Shown here piece by piece: positions 1-7,724 of a stretch of DNA of 64,000 bases. This DNA comes from Myxococcales bacterium (GTDB lineage Bacteria > Myxococcota_A > Polyangia > Polyangiales > Houyiibacteriaceae): assembly GCA_029861865.1 (NCBI GenBank), contig JAOTYL010000001.1, positions 562,536 through 626,535 on the forward strand, given 5' to 3'. The notes beneath the pieces were generated by a model. It saw only the letters and a program-made list of their open reading frames with translations, had not been told where the DNA came from and did not search any database. The translations under genes were made by a program, and so were the position numbers. Each line of letters opens with the position of its first letter. The first letter of the stretch is position 1.

Positions 1-897
1 AATCAACGACACCCGTGCCGCGGCGGCACTGCAGTCGATCGACGCAGCCCGTCGTCGAACCTCGTCGCCGCGCCCAGAAAACGCAAGGCTCGTTGGGTCA
101 TCTCCAAGCGACGAGATCGCGAGGTCGCGATAGAAGCTTTGCATCGCGAGGAGTGCGAGCTCGAGGTCATCCCGACGGCCGAGTTTCTCCGCGAAGTCGA
201 GCAGCGTACCGGGGCCTGATTCACGCACTGCATCATCGACCGAGAAGACCAAATCGGTCAGCTCTTCGATCGTGCCGTGGCGCGCCAACTCGAGCGCTAC
301 ATCCGCCCTGCCTGCGCTCAATGCAATCGCCGGGGCAATGGACGTCTCGGGGAGGTTGTCCTTCAGCAGAATCTCGCGCAGGACGACCGTAGGCAGACGT
401 CCGAAACGCACGCGTTGACACCGTGAGCGAATCGTAGAGAGCAACGAGTCAGGCCGCTCGGACGTCAAGATGAAATGCACGTTCGGCCGCGGCTCTTCCA
501 GCGTCTTTAGGAGCGCGTTTGCTGCTTCCGGCTGAAACTCGGGAAATGACACGTCAGCCTCTGGAAAGATGAAGAAAGTCGATTCGGCTTCGAAGGGTGC
601 GAACTGCGCGAGCGGCAATATTTCGTTACGCAGCACCTCGACCTGGATGTTGCGCTTGCCTTCGTCACGAGGTCGAAACACACGCACGTCGGGGTGGGTG
701 CCCATTTCGATTCGATCGGCGACGTGGGGGTCACCAGCTGCAACCGCGTCGGTCGCAATCGCTGTCGCGGTGAGCTCTTTCCCAACGCCGCTCGGGCCGA
801 CAAACAAATAGGCGGAGGCCATTCGCCCGAGCTCGCGCGCGCGTCGGAGTGTTTCGACCGCTGCGCCCTGTGCCTTCACGACGTCGAGGGCGCTCAC
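1..897 (-). CDS. holB: DNA polymerase III subunit delta' (3' end off window)
   Basis: Clamp-loader subunit delta', part of the replicative DNA polymerase III complex that loads the beta clamp. The first 299 residues are visible and the stop lies beyond the left edge. A P-loop GPSGVGKE sits at residues 34-41, followed by the usual 'NALLKTLEEP' and 'TIRSRCQRV' segments of the clamp-loader AAA+ fold. The start is GTG, and its GTGA overlaps the stop of the upstream tetR gene, so translation is probably coupled. The Cys cluster that binds zinc in E. coli delta' is not seen; only two Cys are visible. It could be a DnaX-type subunit, but the length and GKE P-loop favour delta'. Confidence 0.88.
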   Translation of the reverse strand, partial: MSALDVVKAQGAAVETLRRARELGRMASAYLFVGPSGVGKELTATAIATDAVAAGDPHVADRIEMGTHPDVRVFRPRDEGKRNIQVEVLRNEILPLAQFAPFEAESTFFIFPEADVSFPEFQPEAANALLKTLEEPRPNVHFILTSERPDSLLSTIRSRCQRVRFGRLPTVVLREILLKDNLPETSIAPAIALSAGRADVALELARHGTIEELTDLVFSVDDAVRESGPGTLLDFAEKLGRRDDLELALLAMQSFYRDLAISSLGDDPTSLAFSGRGDEVRRRAASIDCSAAAARVSLI

Positions 898-1502
898 TTT
901 GCCTCGGTCCCTGGCGCGAAAATCGAAACGGCGATCGTTTGAATGGCGTCGACCACGTCGTCCGGGGAAAGAGCATCGGGGTCGACGAAGGCTTGCATGA
1001 CCAGCCCATCGAGCATGCCGATGACGACGCGAGGCAACAGGTCGAGCGAGATCAGCGGCTCGAAACCCAACGAGACGAGGTGTTCCTCCAGGTATTCCCG
1101 GATCTGCCGCGCTCCTAGCTCGTAGAACTCGGCCAGGGTGGCCCGGAGCGATTCTTCATACAAGCTCAGCGCGAGCAGGTCCGCGACGACGAGAGCTTCG
1201 TCGGTGCGCTGCACACGCGTAGCCCAAAGCTCCTCGAGGGACTTGCGGAGCGCCTCGAAAGGATTATCCGACGGCGACCACGCTTCGACCGTCCTTGCCT
1301 GCACCGCATTGCACGCCGCCTCCAGCACCGCATGAATCAACGCTTCCTTCGTCGGGTAGTGGTAGTGCAGCGCCCCCTTGCTCATGCCCGCTTCCTTGGC
1401 GATCTCGAGGAGGCTCGTTCGTGCGTATCCCTGTCGCGCCAGCACGCGGATTGCGGCGTCGATGATCTGTTGAGAGCTGATCGCACTTTTCGCGTACGCC
1501 AT
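894..1502 (-). CDS. TetR family transcriptional regulator
   Basis: Predicted one-domain repressor of 202 residues. The N-terminal TetR helix-turn-helix is clear at about residues 12-58, with 'LLEIAKEAGMSKGALHYHY' as the recognition region, followed by an all-helical ligand-binding domain without recognisable specificity. The ATG at MAYAKSA was chosen because it places the HTH at the normal distance. An in-frame ATG ten codons upstream (1532) is possible, and neither has a strong ribosome site. The gene is divergent from mazG with a gap of about 90 bases, and its stop overlaps the start of holB. The target is unknown; self-regulation together with holB is an inference from the layout. Confidence 0.85.
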   Translation of the reverse strand: MAYAKSAISSQQIIDAAIRVLARQGYARTSLLEIAKEAGMSKGALHYHYPTKEALIHAVLEAACNAVQARTVEAWSPSDNPFEALRKSLEELWATRVQRTDEALVVADLLALSLYEESLRATLAEFYELGARQIREYLEEHLVSLGFEPLISLDLLPRVVIGMLDGLVMQAFVDPDALSPDDVVDAIQTIAVSIFAPGTEAK

Positions 1503-1590
1503 CCAACCGCGAACATGACGCCTGCGCCCCATCCTCGTCAACCGCCATGATGACGCGGCATCGAGCTTTGATTGTGCTAAGAAAGCGCGA

Positions 1591-2373
1591 GTGAGCGACT
1601 CCGGCCATTCGTTGCCCAGGCTCGTCGAGCTGATGCGAACCCTGCTCGGTCCGAACGGTTGCCCATGGGATCGCGAACAGACCCTCGAGTCCCTCCGCCA
1701 ATACGTGATCGAAGAGGCCCACGAGGTCGTCGATGCGATCGACCGCGGTACGCCGGAGATGCTCCGCGAGGAGCTCGGCGACTTGCTGTTACAAGTGGTT
1801 TTCCAGGCTGCTCTCACTGAGAGGAAAGGGTGGTTCGACATCGACGGGGTCGTCGATGCAATTTGTGACAAGCTCGTGCGTCGGCATCCGTGGGTGTTTG
1901 GCGATGAAGACGTGACCGGCGCGAGCGGGGCAGTCGACGGTTGGGAGGCCATCAAACTCGAGGAGAAGAAGGACCGAGGCGCGCTCAGCGGAGTGCCGCT
2001 TGCATTGCCCGGCTTGCTTCGTGCCGTGCGCATCGGGGAGAAGGCGAGCGCCGTCGGTTACGACTGGCCAGACGCGGGCGGGCCCCGAGCCAAGATCGAC
2101 GAAGAGCTCGCAGAGCTCGATGACGCGGCGATGGCTCAGGATCGGGCAGCTCTCGAGCACGAGCTCGGCGACCTCTTGTTTGCGCTCGCTACGTATGGTC
2201 GCAAGCAAGGTCTCGATCCAGAGGCTGCCCTCCGGAAGTCGCTGAACAGGTTCTCCGAGCGCTTTCGCCGTTGCGAGCGTGCAGCGCAAACCGCAGGGAA
2301 AGGCCTTCGCGACTACTCCGACGAAGAGCTCGACGTGTTGTGGGAGCAAGCCAAGGCGGCCGAACGCGCCTAG
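1591..2373 (+). CDS. mazG: Nucleoside triphosphate pyrophosphohydrolase MazG
   Basis: Hydrolyses (d)NTPs to NMP and pyrophosphate, a nucleotide-pool housecleaning enzyme. At 260 residues it is the long two-domain form. The MazG signature GCPWDREQT is at residues 23-31, EEAHEVVDAI at 41-50 and EELGDLLLQVVF at about 60-71 supply the acidic metal ligands, and a second ELGDLLFALATYGRK copy occurs near residue 190. The start is GTG; an in-frame ATG at residue 15 would cut into the fold and is less likely. It ends 6 bases from the convergent epmA gene. Confidence 0.94.
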   Translation: MSDSGHSLPRLVELMRTLLGPNGCPWDREQTLESLRQYVIEEAHEVVDAIDRGTPEMLREELGDLLLQVVFQAALTERKGWFDIDGVVDAICDKLVRRHPWVFGDEDVTGASGAVDGWEAIKLEEKKDRGALSGVPLALPGLLRAVRIGEKASAVGYDWPDAGGPRAKIDEELAELDDAAMAQDRAALEHELGDLLFALATYGRKQGLDPEAALRKSLNRFSERFRRCERAAQTAGKGLRDYSDEELDVLWEQAKAAERA

Positions 2374-2379
2374 GCGCTG

Positions 2380-3306
2380 CTAGAGTCGGTCTTCCGGAAA
2401 TGGCATCACCGCTTGAATTGAATCGGCGCCGACGAGCAGCATCAGCAAACGGTCGACTCCGAGCGCGTTTCCCCCGCTTTCGGGCATGCCCTCCTCGAGC
2501 GCCTGAAGAAAGCGTTCGTCCACCGGATAGACCGGCTTGCCGGCAGCGCGCCGTTCGGCTTGATCGCGCAGCAGTCTTCGCCGCTGCTCGTCAGCGTCAG
2601 TGAGCTCGCCGAACCCATTGCATAGCTCGACCCCCCTGAGGAATGCTTCGAATCGGTCGGCCATTCCGTTCGGTTTCAACCTCGCGAGCGACGCCATCGA
2701 GGCGGGCCAGTCGGTCACAAAAACCGGCCCATCGCTTCCCAATCGTGGCTGCACCTGATCGACCCAGATCCGAAAAAACTCTTCATCGTTCCCTGTGAGT
2801 GTGTCGAGCTCGACGCCCGCGTGCTCGCGAACGACATGCTCCACGGTGCATCGTGGCCACGGGGCCTTCGCAGTGCGAAGAAGTGGGCTCTCTCCTTTCG
2901 CCAAACTCGTCGCGAGGTGTTCGACGAGCTCTTCTGTGTCGCGCATGACGGTTTCCGAGGTGGCGTGCGCCCGATACCATTCGAGCATGGTGAATTCCCG
3001 CTCGTGGAGGACACTCTTTTCGTCCGCGCGATAGCTCTTGGCGAGTTGAAAGATCCGTTCGGCCCCCGACGAGAGGAGCCGTTTCATCTGATACTCGGGG
3101 CTGGTGGCCAACCAACCGACGTGTGCTCCGTGCGGGTCGTTCACCTCGAACGCCGAGAGGTGAAAATCGAGGCCCGGGGAGGGCACGATGGTGGGCACTT
3201 CGACTTCGATGAATCCGCGGTCCTCGAAGAAACGACGCATGGAGCGAAGCAACCGGGCGCGGAGCTTCAGGACATCGAGAGGGCTCAGATCGGCAGGTGC
3301 CGCCAC
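2380..3306 (-). CDS. epmA: EF-P--(R)-beta-lysine ligase (EpmA/PoxA/GenX)
   Basis: Class II lysyl-tRNA-synthetase paralogue that attaches (R)-beta-lysine to a lysine of elongation factor P. The 308 residues lack the N-terminal tRNA anticodon-binding domain of LysRS, as expected for EpmA. Motif 2 appears as 'RIFQLAKSYRADE' then 'HEREFTMLEWYRA', and motif 3 as 'GNALGVDRLLMLL' near the C-terminus. The start is GTG, 7 bases after the efp stop, so enzyme and substrate are in one transcript. The lysine 2,3-aminomutase EpmB that makes the donor in E. coli is not in this window. Confidence 0.93.
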   Translation of the reverse strand: MAAPADLSPLDVLKLRARLLRSMRRFFEDRGFIEVEVPTIVPSPGLDFHLSAFEVNDPHGAHVGWLATSPEYQMKRLLSSGAERIFQLAKSYRADEKSVLHEREFTMLEWYRAHATSETVMRDTEELVEHLATSLAKGESPLLRTAKAPWPRCTVEHVVREHAGVELDTLTGNDEEFFRIWVDQVQPRLGSDGPVFVTDWPASMASLARLKPNGMADRFEAFLRGVELCNGFGELTDADEQRRRLLRDQAERRAAGKPVYPVDERFLQALEEGMPESGGNALGVDRLLMLLVGADSIQAVMPFPEDRL

Positions 3307-3313
3307 GGCTTGC

Positions 3314-3877
3314 TCAGCCTTTGACGCGCTCCACGTAGCTGCCTGTGCGCGTGTCGATTTTGAGCCTGTCGCCTTCGTTGACGAAGAGCGGGACGTTCAC
3401 CTGCAGACCTGTTTCGAGAGTCGCCGGCTTGGTCGTATTGCTGCTCGTGTCGCCCTTGAACCCTGGCTCCGTCTCGGTGACCAGGAGCTCGACGAACGTC
3501 GGAGGCGTAACGCCGATCGGACGCCCCTCGAAGAGCATGATGTTGCACTCGGTTCCGTCCATGAGATAGTAGATGTTCTCGGCGAGCTGATCGTTGGTCA
3601 ACCTGAGCTGCTCGTAACTTCGCGTGTCCATGAACACCCGCGAATCGCCGTCGGGGTACAGGTACTGCATCGTCCGTTCTTCCGTGTCTGCCTTTTCGAC
3701 CTTCTCACCGCTCCTGAACGTCCGGTCGATCACGGCTCCGGTCATCATGTTCTTGATTCGCGTGCGAATGAACGCCTGCCCCTTGCCGGGCTTCACGAAC
3801 TGATGCTCGACGACGGCGTACGGCACTCCGTCGATGAGCATTTTGAAACCCTTTTTGATGTCTGAGGTGTCTGCCAT
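3314..3877 (-). CDS. efp: Translation elongation factor P
   Basis: Ribosome-binding factor that relieves stalling at polyproline stretches. The protein is 187 residues with the three beta-barrel domains of EF-P. The loop 'VKPGKGQAF' puts the modifiable lysine at position 32, matching the EpmA-type Lys (34 in E. coli), and epmA follows directly. The C-terminal 'GDRLKIDTRTGSYVERVKG' is the conserved EF-P end. The ATG was chosen over longer upstream readings because it starts the family-typical N-terminus and lies 4 bases after the preceding lipoprotein gene. Confidence 0.97.
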   Translation of the reverse strand: MADTSDIKKGFKMLIDGVPYAVVEHQFVKPGKGQAFIRTRIKNMMTGAVIDRTFRSGEKVEKADTEERTMQYLYPDGDSRVFMDTRSYEQLRLTNDQLAENIYYLMDGTECNIMLFEGRPIGVTPPTFVELLVTETEPGFKGDTSSNTTKPATLETGLQVNVPLFVNEGDRLKIDTRTGSYVERVKG

Positions 3878-3881
3878 GGCG

Positions 3882-4289
3882 TCATTTCTCTCGGATTTGC
3901 TGGGAGGCAACGAGCAAGAAGCTCGGTGTATTGGGTTCTGGGGTGTTCTCGGCCGTGACCCGCATCTCGAAGTCACGGAGCGAGGTCGGGACGCTTGCTC
4001 GGCCGACGAGCGCTTCGGCGTCGTACTCGAGGGCGGTCTGACGCTCTGGATCCTCGCCGCCGCCGACGAACCATAGCACGTAATGTGTGAGCCCTGCTTC
4101 GATTTTGCTGGGCGGTGGAAGCTCATCGAGCTGAACGGTGACGAGCAGCTGATCCCGATCGATCTTTTCGATCCTCACGTCGCCGTGCACGGACGGGACG
4201 TCAGCGCTTCCTACGAGCGCATAATCGGCCGGACGATTGCAGCTCGTGACCGCCAAGACCGCGAACAGAAAGATGAATCGCAACCCCAC
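3882..4289 (-). CDS. Putative lipoprotein, first gene of the efp operon
   Basis: Protein of 135 residues with a short signal peptide 'LRFIFLFAVLAVTSC' whose LAVTSC reads as a lipobox, so it is probably lipid-anchored in the cell envelope. The mature part has no motif I recognise and is likely a small beta-rich domain. The GTG start is supported by a strong GAGGAGG ribosome site 5-6 bases upstream; longer readings lack this. The stop is 4 bases from efp, suggesting one transcript lipoprotein-efp-epmA. A link in function to EF-P is not evident. Confidence 0.72.
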   Translation of the reverse strand: MGLRFIFLFAVLAVTSCNRPADYALVGSADVPSVHGDVRIEKIDRDQLLVTVQLDELPPPSKIEAGLTHYVLWFVGGGEDPERQTALEYDAEALVGRASVPTSLRDFEMRVTAENTPEPNTPSFLLVASQQIREK

Positions 4290-4382
4290 CAGATCCTCCT
4301 CGGGTCGGCTTGTAGGCGGCGTCTCGGGATACGTCAAGCGCCGGTCCTTGCTTCACGCGCGCCCCGGCGGTACTGCGCTTTC

Positions 4383-5306
4383 ATGCGAGACGTCGAAGAC
4401 GAGGTGCGCGAGATCAAGAAAGAGATCGTCGAGAGCCGAGGCCTGATCATCAAGACCAACAACCTGGTCAATGCGCTCGGCTCCGACATCAAGTCGATCG
4501 CAAAACGGCAAGCCGGCTACGAGCGCCGCTTCAAGTGGGACAGCGGCGTCGCTCTGGCGGTGATCGGGGTGCTGACTTTCCTGGGCCTCAAGCTGTATTA
4601 CGATGCCCAACTGTCGGCCTATCGGTCCGACATGGGCAGCGCCGAAACGGCTGCGGAAGAGCTTCGAGTAGACCTCGGCGACGAGGTACGCCGTGCCTCC
4701 GAGCGAGCCAGCGCGGCAGCGCAAGCGGAGAAGTACTACGGGCTCATTCGTGCACGAAAGCGAGCCGAGGTCGTCGAGCAGTACCCGACGATTTCAAAGG
4801 CGGCGTTGTCTCCTGCGGAGGCCGCCGTCTTCCGCGACTTCGAGCAGCAGTTTCGCCGGGACTTGTCGCTCGCGGTCTACAAGAAGGGACTCGTACTCTC
4901 GGAGGGTCGCAAGTATGCCGATGCCATCAAGCATTTCGAGGAAGCGATCGAGCTCGATCCCGATGGCTCGAACACCCCAGCGATCCGGTCGGCCCTGGCG
5001 TTTGCTCTACGCAAGGACGGGAGGCCTGCAGAGGCCCTCGTGCTCGCCCAACAGGTCGCCCAACAGGAAACGGATCTCGCTTTGCAACCCGACGGATGGT
5101 GGCTAACCGCGCTTTCGGCGCGCGATGTGGGTGATCTGGACACCTCGCGCGATGCGTTGCGCGTTCTGATCAACAAGTGGCCACGTTCGGTGCTATCGAG
5201 GGATGCACGACCGCTGCTGCGCGAAGTGACGAAGCAGATCTACCTCGGGAAGAAGGGCGCCACCACGACGACGGCAGCGCCTGCGACGAGCCCGACGAGC
5301 AACTAG
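4383..5306 (+). CDS. Membrane-anchored TPR protein
   Basis: Protein of 307 residues, function unknown. An N-terminal charged coiled-coil-like stretch is followed by one membrane helix ('VALAVIGVLTFLGLKLYY', about residues 57-74), a second helical stretch, and a TPR region where 'YADAIKHFEEAIELDPDG' and the next 'RPAEALVLAQQVAQQ' fit the repeat. The C-terminus is a Thr/Ala/Pro tail. The start is ATG, 93 bases from the divergent lipoprotein gene, so the two share a promoter region. TPR proteins of this layout usually act as scaffolds; no partner is visible. Confidence 0.75.
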   Translation: MRDVEDEVREIKKEIVESRGLIIKTNNLVNALGSDIKSIAKRQAGYERRFKWDSGVALAVIGVLTFLGLKLYYDAQLSAYRSDMGSAETAAEELRVDLGDEVRRASERASAAAQAEKYYGLIRARKRAEVVEQYPTISKAALSPAEAAVFRDFEQQFRRDLSLAVYKKGLVLSEGRKYADAIKHFEEAIELDPDGSNTPAIRSALAFALRKDGRPAEALVLAQQVAQQETDLALQPDGWWLTALSARDVGDLDTSRDALRVLINKWPRSVLSRDARPLLREVTKQIYLGKKGATTTTAAPATSPTSN

Positions 5307-5358
5307 TCGTTGGCTTGTGGGTCGACTCACAACCCCGCGTGTGGCAGGTTGAAGTTTG

Positions 5359-6279
5359 ATGGCCCGGCCGCGCATAGCATTCGTCGGCTCTGGTGGTGCC
5401 GCGAAAGGCGTTGCGCACATAGGGGTCCTTCGCGCGATGGAAGAGCTCGGCATCGAAGCCGACATCTGTGTGGGCGCCTCGGCGGGCGCGATTGCGGGAG
5501 CTTTCTACGCCCAGGGATACACCCCCGCGCAGATGGTCGATTGGTTTCGCCCCTTTTGGCGCCGAGGCCTCGAGGACCCGCCCCTCAAGGCTCGGTACTT
5601 TCTCGGGCTCCCGAATCGCGAGCAGCGCCGGAGCTGGGGCTATCTGACCAGTGGCCTCTTCTCGATCGATCGCTTTGAGCAGTTCGTCGCCGAGCGACTG
5701 CCCACGGACGATTTTCGCGAGCTGGACAAGCACCTCATGGTCACGGCGGCCGACATCGACGGTCGGGGCCGCGTCGTCTTCGGTCGCGGATATCGCGAGG
5801 ACGTCCCGATCAGCAAAGCCGTGGCTGCTTCATCGTGCGTCCCAATGCTGTTCCGCCCCTACAAGATCGGCGACCGTTTCTACGTCGATGGTGAAGTCGT
5901 CCGCACCTTGAGCATCGATCTCGCGGTGGAAGCCGGCGCTGACGTCGTCATCATTTCGAACGTCTACCGCCCGCACGTGAGCCGAGTCGGCAGCCCGTCT
6001 CTGGTTTTTAAAGGCGGTGCCGCAGTGGTCCGCCAGTCGCTAAACTTGATTCTCAACGAAAAAGAAAAGCGCGGCATCGACTTGATTCACCGGATGTACC
6101 CACAGATTCAGGTGCTCGTGGTGTCGCCCGACCTCGGACGACTGCCATTCACCTCGAGGCTGCACGCCGGGAAGATGCTCCGACGCGGTTACCGAGATGC
6201 CCTGCGCATCCTAGCCAAAGCCAAACGCCGCGGCGTCTTCGAAGTCGCCCCCAACGTAAGAAGCATCGGCGAAGCGTAA
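5359..6279 (+). CDS. Patatin-like phospholipase
   Basis: Patatin-family serine hydrolase of 306 residues. The glycine-rich oxyanion loop 'GSGGAAKG' is at residues 10-17, the nucleophile elbow GASAG has Ser41, and the second member of the Ser-Asp dyad is Asp177 in 'YVDGEV', where many relatives have DGG/DGA. This is the short bacterial RssA/YchK type, predicted to cleave acyl ester bonds in phospholipids; no signal peptide is seen, so a cytoplasmic or inner-membrane location is likely. A TTG directly before the ATG could add one residue. It is convergent with cutA across a hexamer repeat. Confidence 0.9.
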   Translation: MARPRIAFVGSGGAAKGVAHIGVLRAMEELGIEADICVGASAGAIAGAFYAQGYTPAQMVDWFRPFWRRGLEDPPLKARYFLGLPNREQRRSWGYLTSGLFSIDRFEQFVAERLPTDDFRELDKHLMVTAADIDGRGRVVFGRGYREDVPISKAVAASSCVPMLFRPYKIGDRFYVDGEVVRTLSIDLAVEAGADVVIISNVYRPHVSRVGSPSLVFKGGAAVVRQSLNLILNEKEKRGIDLIHRMYPQIQVLVVSPDLGRLPFTSRLHAGKMLRRGYRDALRILAKAKRRGVFEVAPNVRSIGEA

Positions 6280-6306
6280 AGTCACCGGTTGACGCAGAGT
6301 GCCTCC

Positions 6307-6420
6307 GGCACTGACACTGACACTGACACTGGCACTGACGCTGGCACTGACGCTGACACTGGCACTGACGCTGGCACTGACGCTGACACTGGCGCTGACA
6401 CTGGCGCTGCCACTGTTACT
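6307..6420. repeat. Degenerate hexamer tandem repeat between patatin and cutA
   Basis: Nineteen consecutive 6-base units built from GGCACT, GACACT, GACGCT and GGCGCT, filling almost the whole gap between two convergent genes and ending on the cutA stop codon. Two perfect 30-base blocks are adjacent (6331-6360 and 6361-6390), showing a recent higher-order duplication. All units keep period 6, so all frames stay open, which produces artificial low-complexity readings on both strands. Confidence 0.93.
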
Positions 6421-6742
6421 GCGTCTGTTCGACGGCCCACTTGGCGTAGGGCTCGGCGACGTCACAGGCCGACAGGGCGACTAGCTCTGGCACGTCGTAC
6501 GGATGCTGTTCGTGGATCCACTCTTCGATCGCTTCGAAGCGCGACCGCTGGGTCTTGATCAGCATCTGGACTTCCGAGCCGACTTCGATCTTGCCTTCCC
6601 ATCGGTAGAAGGAGCGAACCCCCGAAATCACCTTCACGCAGGCGGCGAGCCTACTTTCGACCAATCCCTTTGCGAGGCGCTCGGCCGTTTCGTCGTCTGG
6701 GACCGTGCAAAAGATGACGATGAGCTCGTGTGGGACGGTCAC
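6416..6742 (-). CDS. cutA: Divalent-cation tolerance protein CutA
   Basis: CutA1 family, 108 residues, a PII-like trimeric protein linked to copper/divalent ion tolerance. Typical segments are present: 'ETAERLAKGLVESRLAACV', 'SFYRWEGKIE', 'LIKTQRSRFEAIEEWI' and 'HPYDVPELVAL'. The start is GTG. The stop TAA lies at the very end of the hexamer repeat. The upstream amidotransferase-like gene ends 13 bases away in the same direction, so the two are probably transcribed together. Confidence 0.95.
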   Translation of the reverse strand: MTVPHELIVIFCTVPDDETAERLAKGLVESRLAACVKVISGVRSFYRWEGKIEVGSEVQMLIKTQRSRFEAIEEWIHEQHPYDVPELVALSACDVAEPYAKWAVEQTQ

Positions 6743-6755
6743 GAGCCGAGTCTAC

Positions 6756-7568
6756 TCAAAGCGCGTGGACCGTCACGTCGAGCCCGCGATTGATCACTGC
6801 GACGGAGCGTTCCGGCACGATATTGTAGCCGACCGGGGCGTCCTCGACGTCGGTTACGACCATCACGTAGCGGAGCTTGGTGCTCCCAGTCGGGGGTGGT
6901 TTGTAGTCTTTGGGCGGGTCGTGCATGCCCTGGCGCTCGACGTAGGCCATTGGTGCACCGTAGCGGAGCGCATACATCGAGCGGCCATTGGTGAGAATGA
7001 AGCTCAGGCTGTTGTCGGTTGCGCCGACTTCTGCGGTGAGCCGCTCGACGAGCGCCACTGCGGTGCCGATCGCAGCGAGGGCTTGCGCCTCGGCGACGTC
7101 CGGGTTGTCGAGCTGCCCTGCGTCATGAAGGAACGTCAGCATCGTGTGGAAAAGGTACTCGCTGTCGGTCTGCCCACGGATGTTGCGGCGAATGAAGTCC
7201 GGAATCGTCTCGGCGAGGCTAGCGCGGATCGCGTCGAACCGATCGATCGTTCCCTCATGCGCGAACAACCACTGTCGCATACGGAACGGGTGGGCGTTTT
7301 CGGCTCGAAAGTCGCCAACGGTGGGTTGTCGCAGATGCAACACGGCACAGTCGCTATGCACGTCGCCAGCGATGTGCTCCCAATCGACTCGTTCGGCAGC
7401 GCGTGTCGGGCGCTTCTTGTGGAGCACTTCGTCGCCGTGATAGAACCCGATCCCCCATCCGCTCGCGCTAGGCGGCGCCGTGTCTTGGTTCAACACCGCG
7501 CGCTCTTGATGGAGCGCATCGCGCATTCGATCCGCCCGGTTCGCCACGTATCCGATGAGCCTACTCAT
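6756..7568 (-). CDS. Class II glutamine amidotransferase homologue lacking catalytic Cys
   Basis: Protein of 270 residues of the YafJ/EgtC-like class II glutaminase family (Ntn-hydrolase fold). Family landmarks: 'SRLIGYVAN' at the N-terminus, 'HLRQPTVGDF' and 'NAHPF', 'LFAHEGTID', and 'GQTDSEYLFHTML'. Active members begin Met-Cys, exposing Cys as nucleophile; here residue 2 is Ser (AGT). The oxyanion-hole Asn of the usual HNG is Glu105 (HEG). Both changes predict loss of ordinary glutaminase activity, though Ser can act as nucleophile in other Ntn hydrolases. The open frame and intact fold residues argue against a decaying gene. It lies upstream of cutA and divergent from xerD. Confidence 0.85.
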   Translation of the reverse strand: MSRLIGYVANRADRMRDALHQERAVLNQDTAPPSASGWGIGFYHGDEVLHKKRPTRAAERVDWEHIAGDVHSDCAVLHLRQPTVGDFRAENAHPFRMRQWLFAHEGTIDRFDAIRASLAETIPDFIRRNIRGQTDSEYLFHTMLTFLHDAGQLDNPDVAEAQALAAIGTAVALVERLTAEVGATDNSLSFILTNGRSMYALRYGAPMAYVERQGMHDPPKDYKPPPTGSTKLRYVMVVTDVEDAPVGYNIVPERSVAVINRGLDVTVHAL

Positions 7569-7724
7569 TGATTCACCATCGGAAGGTAAGTGGAGTGAAA
7601 CAGCATCGATCGATGTCTTCAAAATACCACGGCACGCGATGCTCATCAACGAAACCGATGTCAGATGGCAACTTACACACGTACATAAAATGGGCCGTCC
7701 CGCAGGTTTGTGGTAGCGAGTAGT

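Noticed and set aside
6307-6420. CRISPR array
   Set aside because: Units are 6 bases with no spacers; no cas genes are present.
6211-6465. Minus-strand frame giving a Ser/Ala/Val repeat protein over the hexamer array
   Set aside because: The repeat period of 6 keeps all frames open, so the open frame is not evidence of coding; it also overlaps patatin and cutA.
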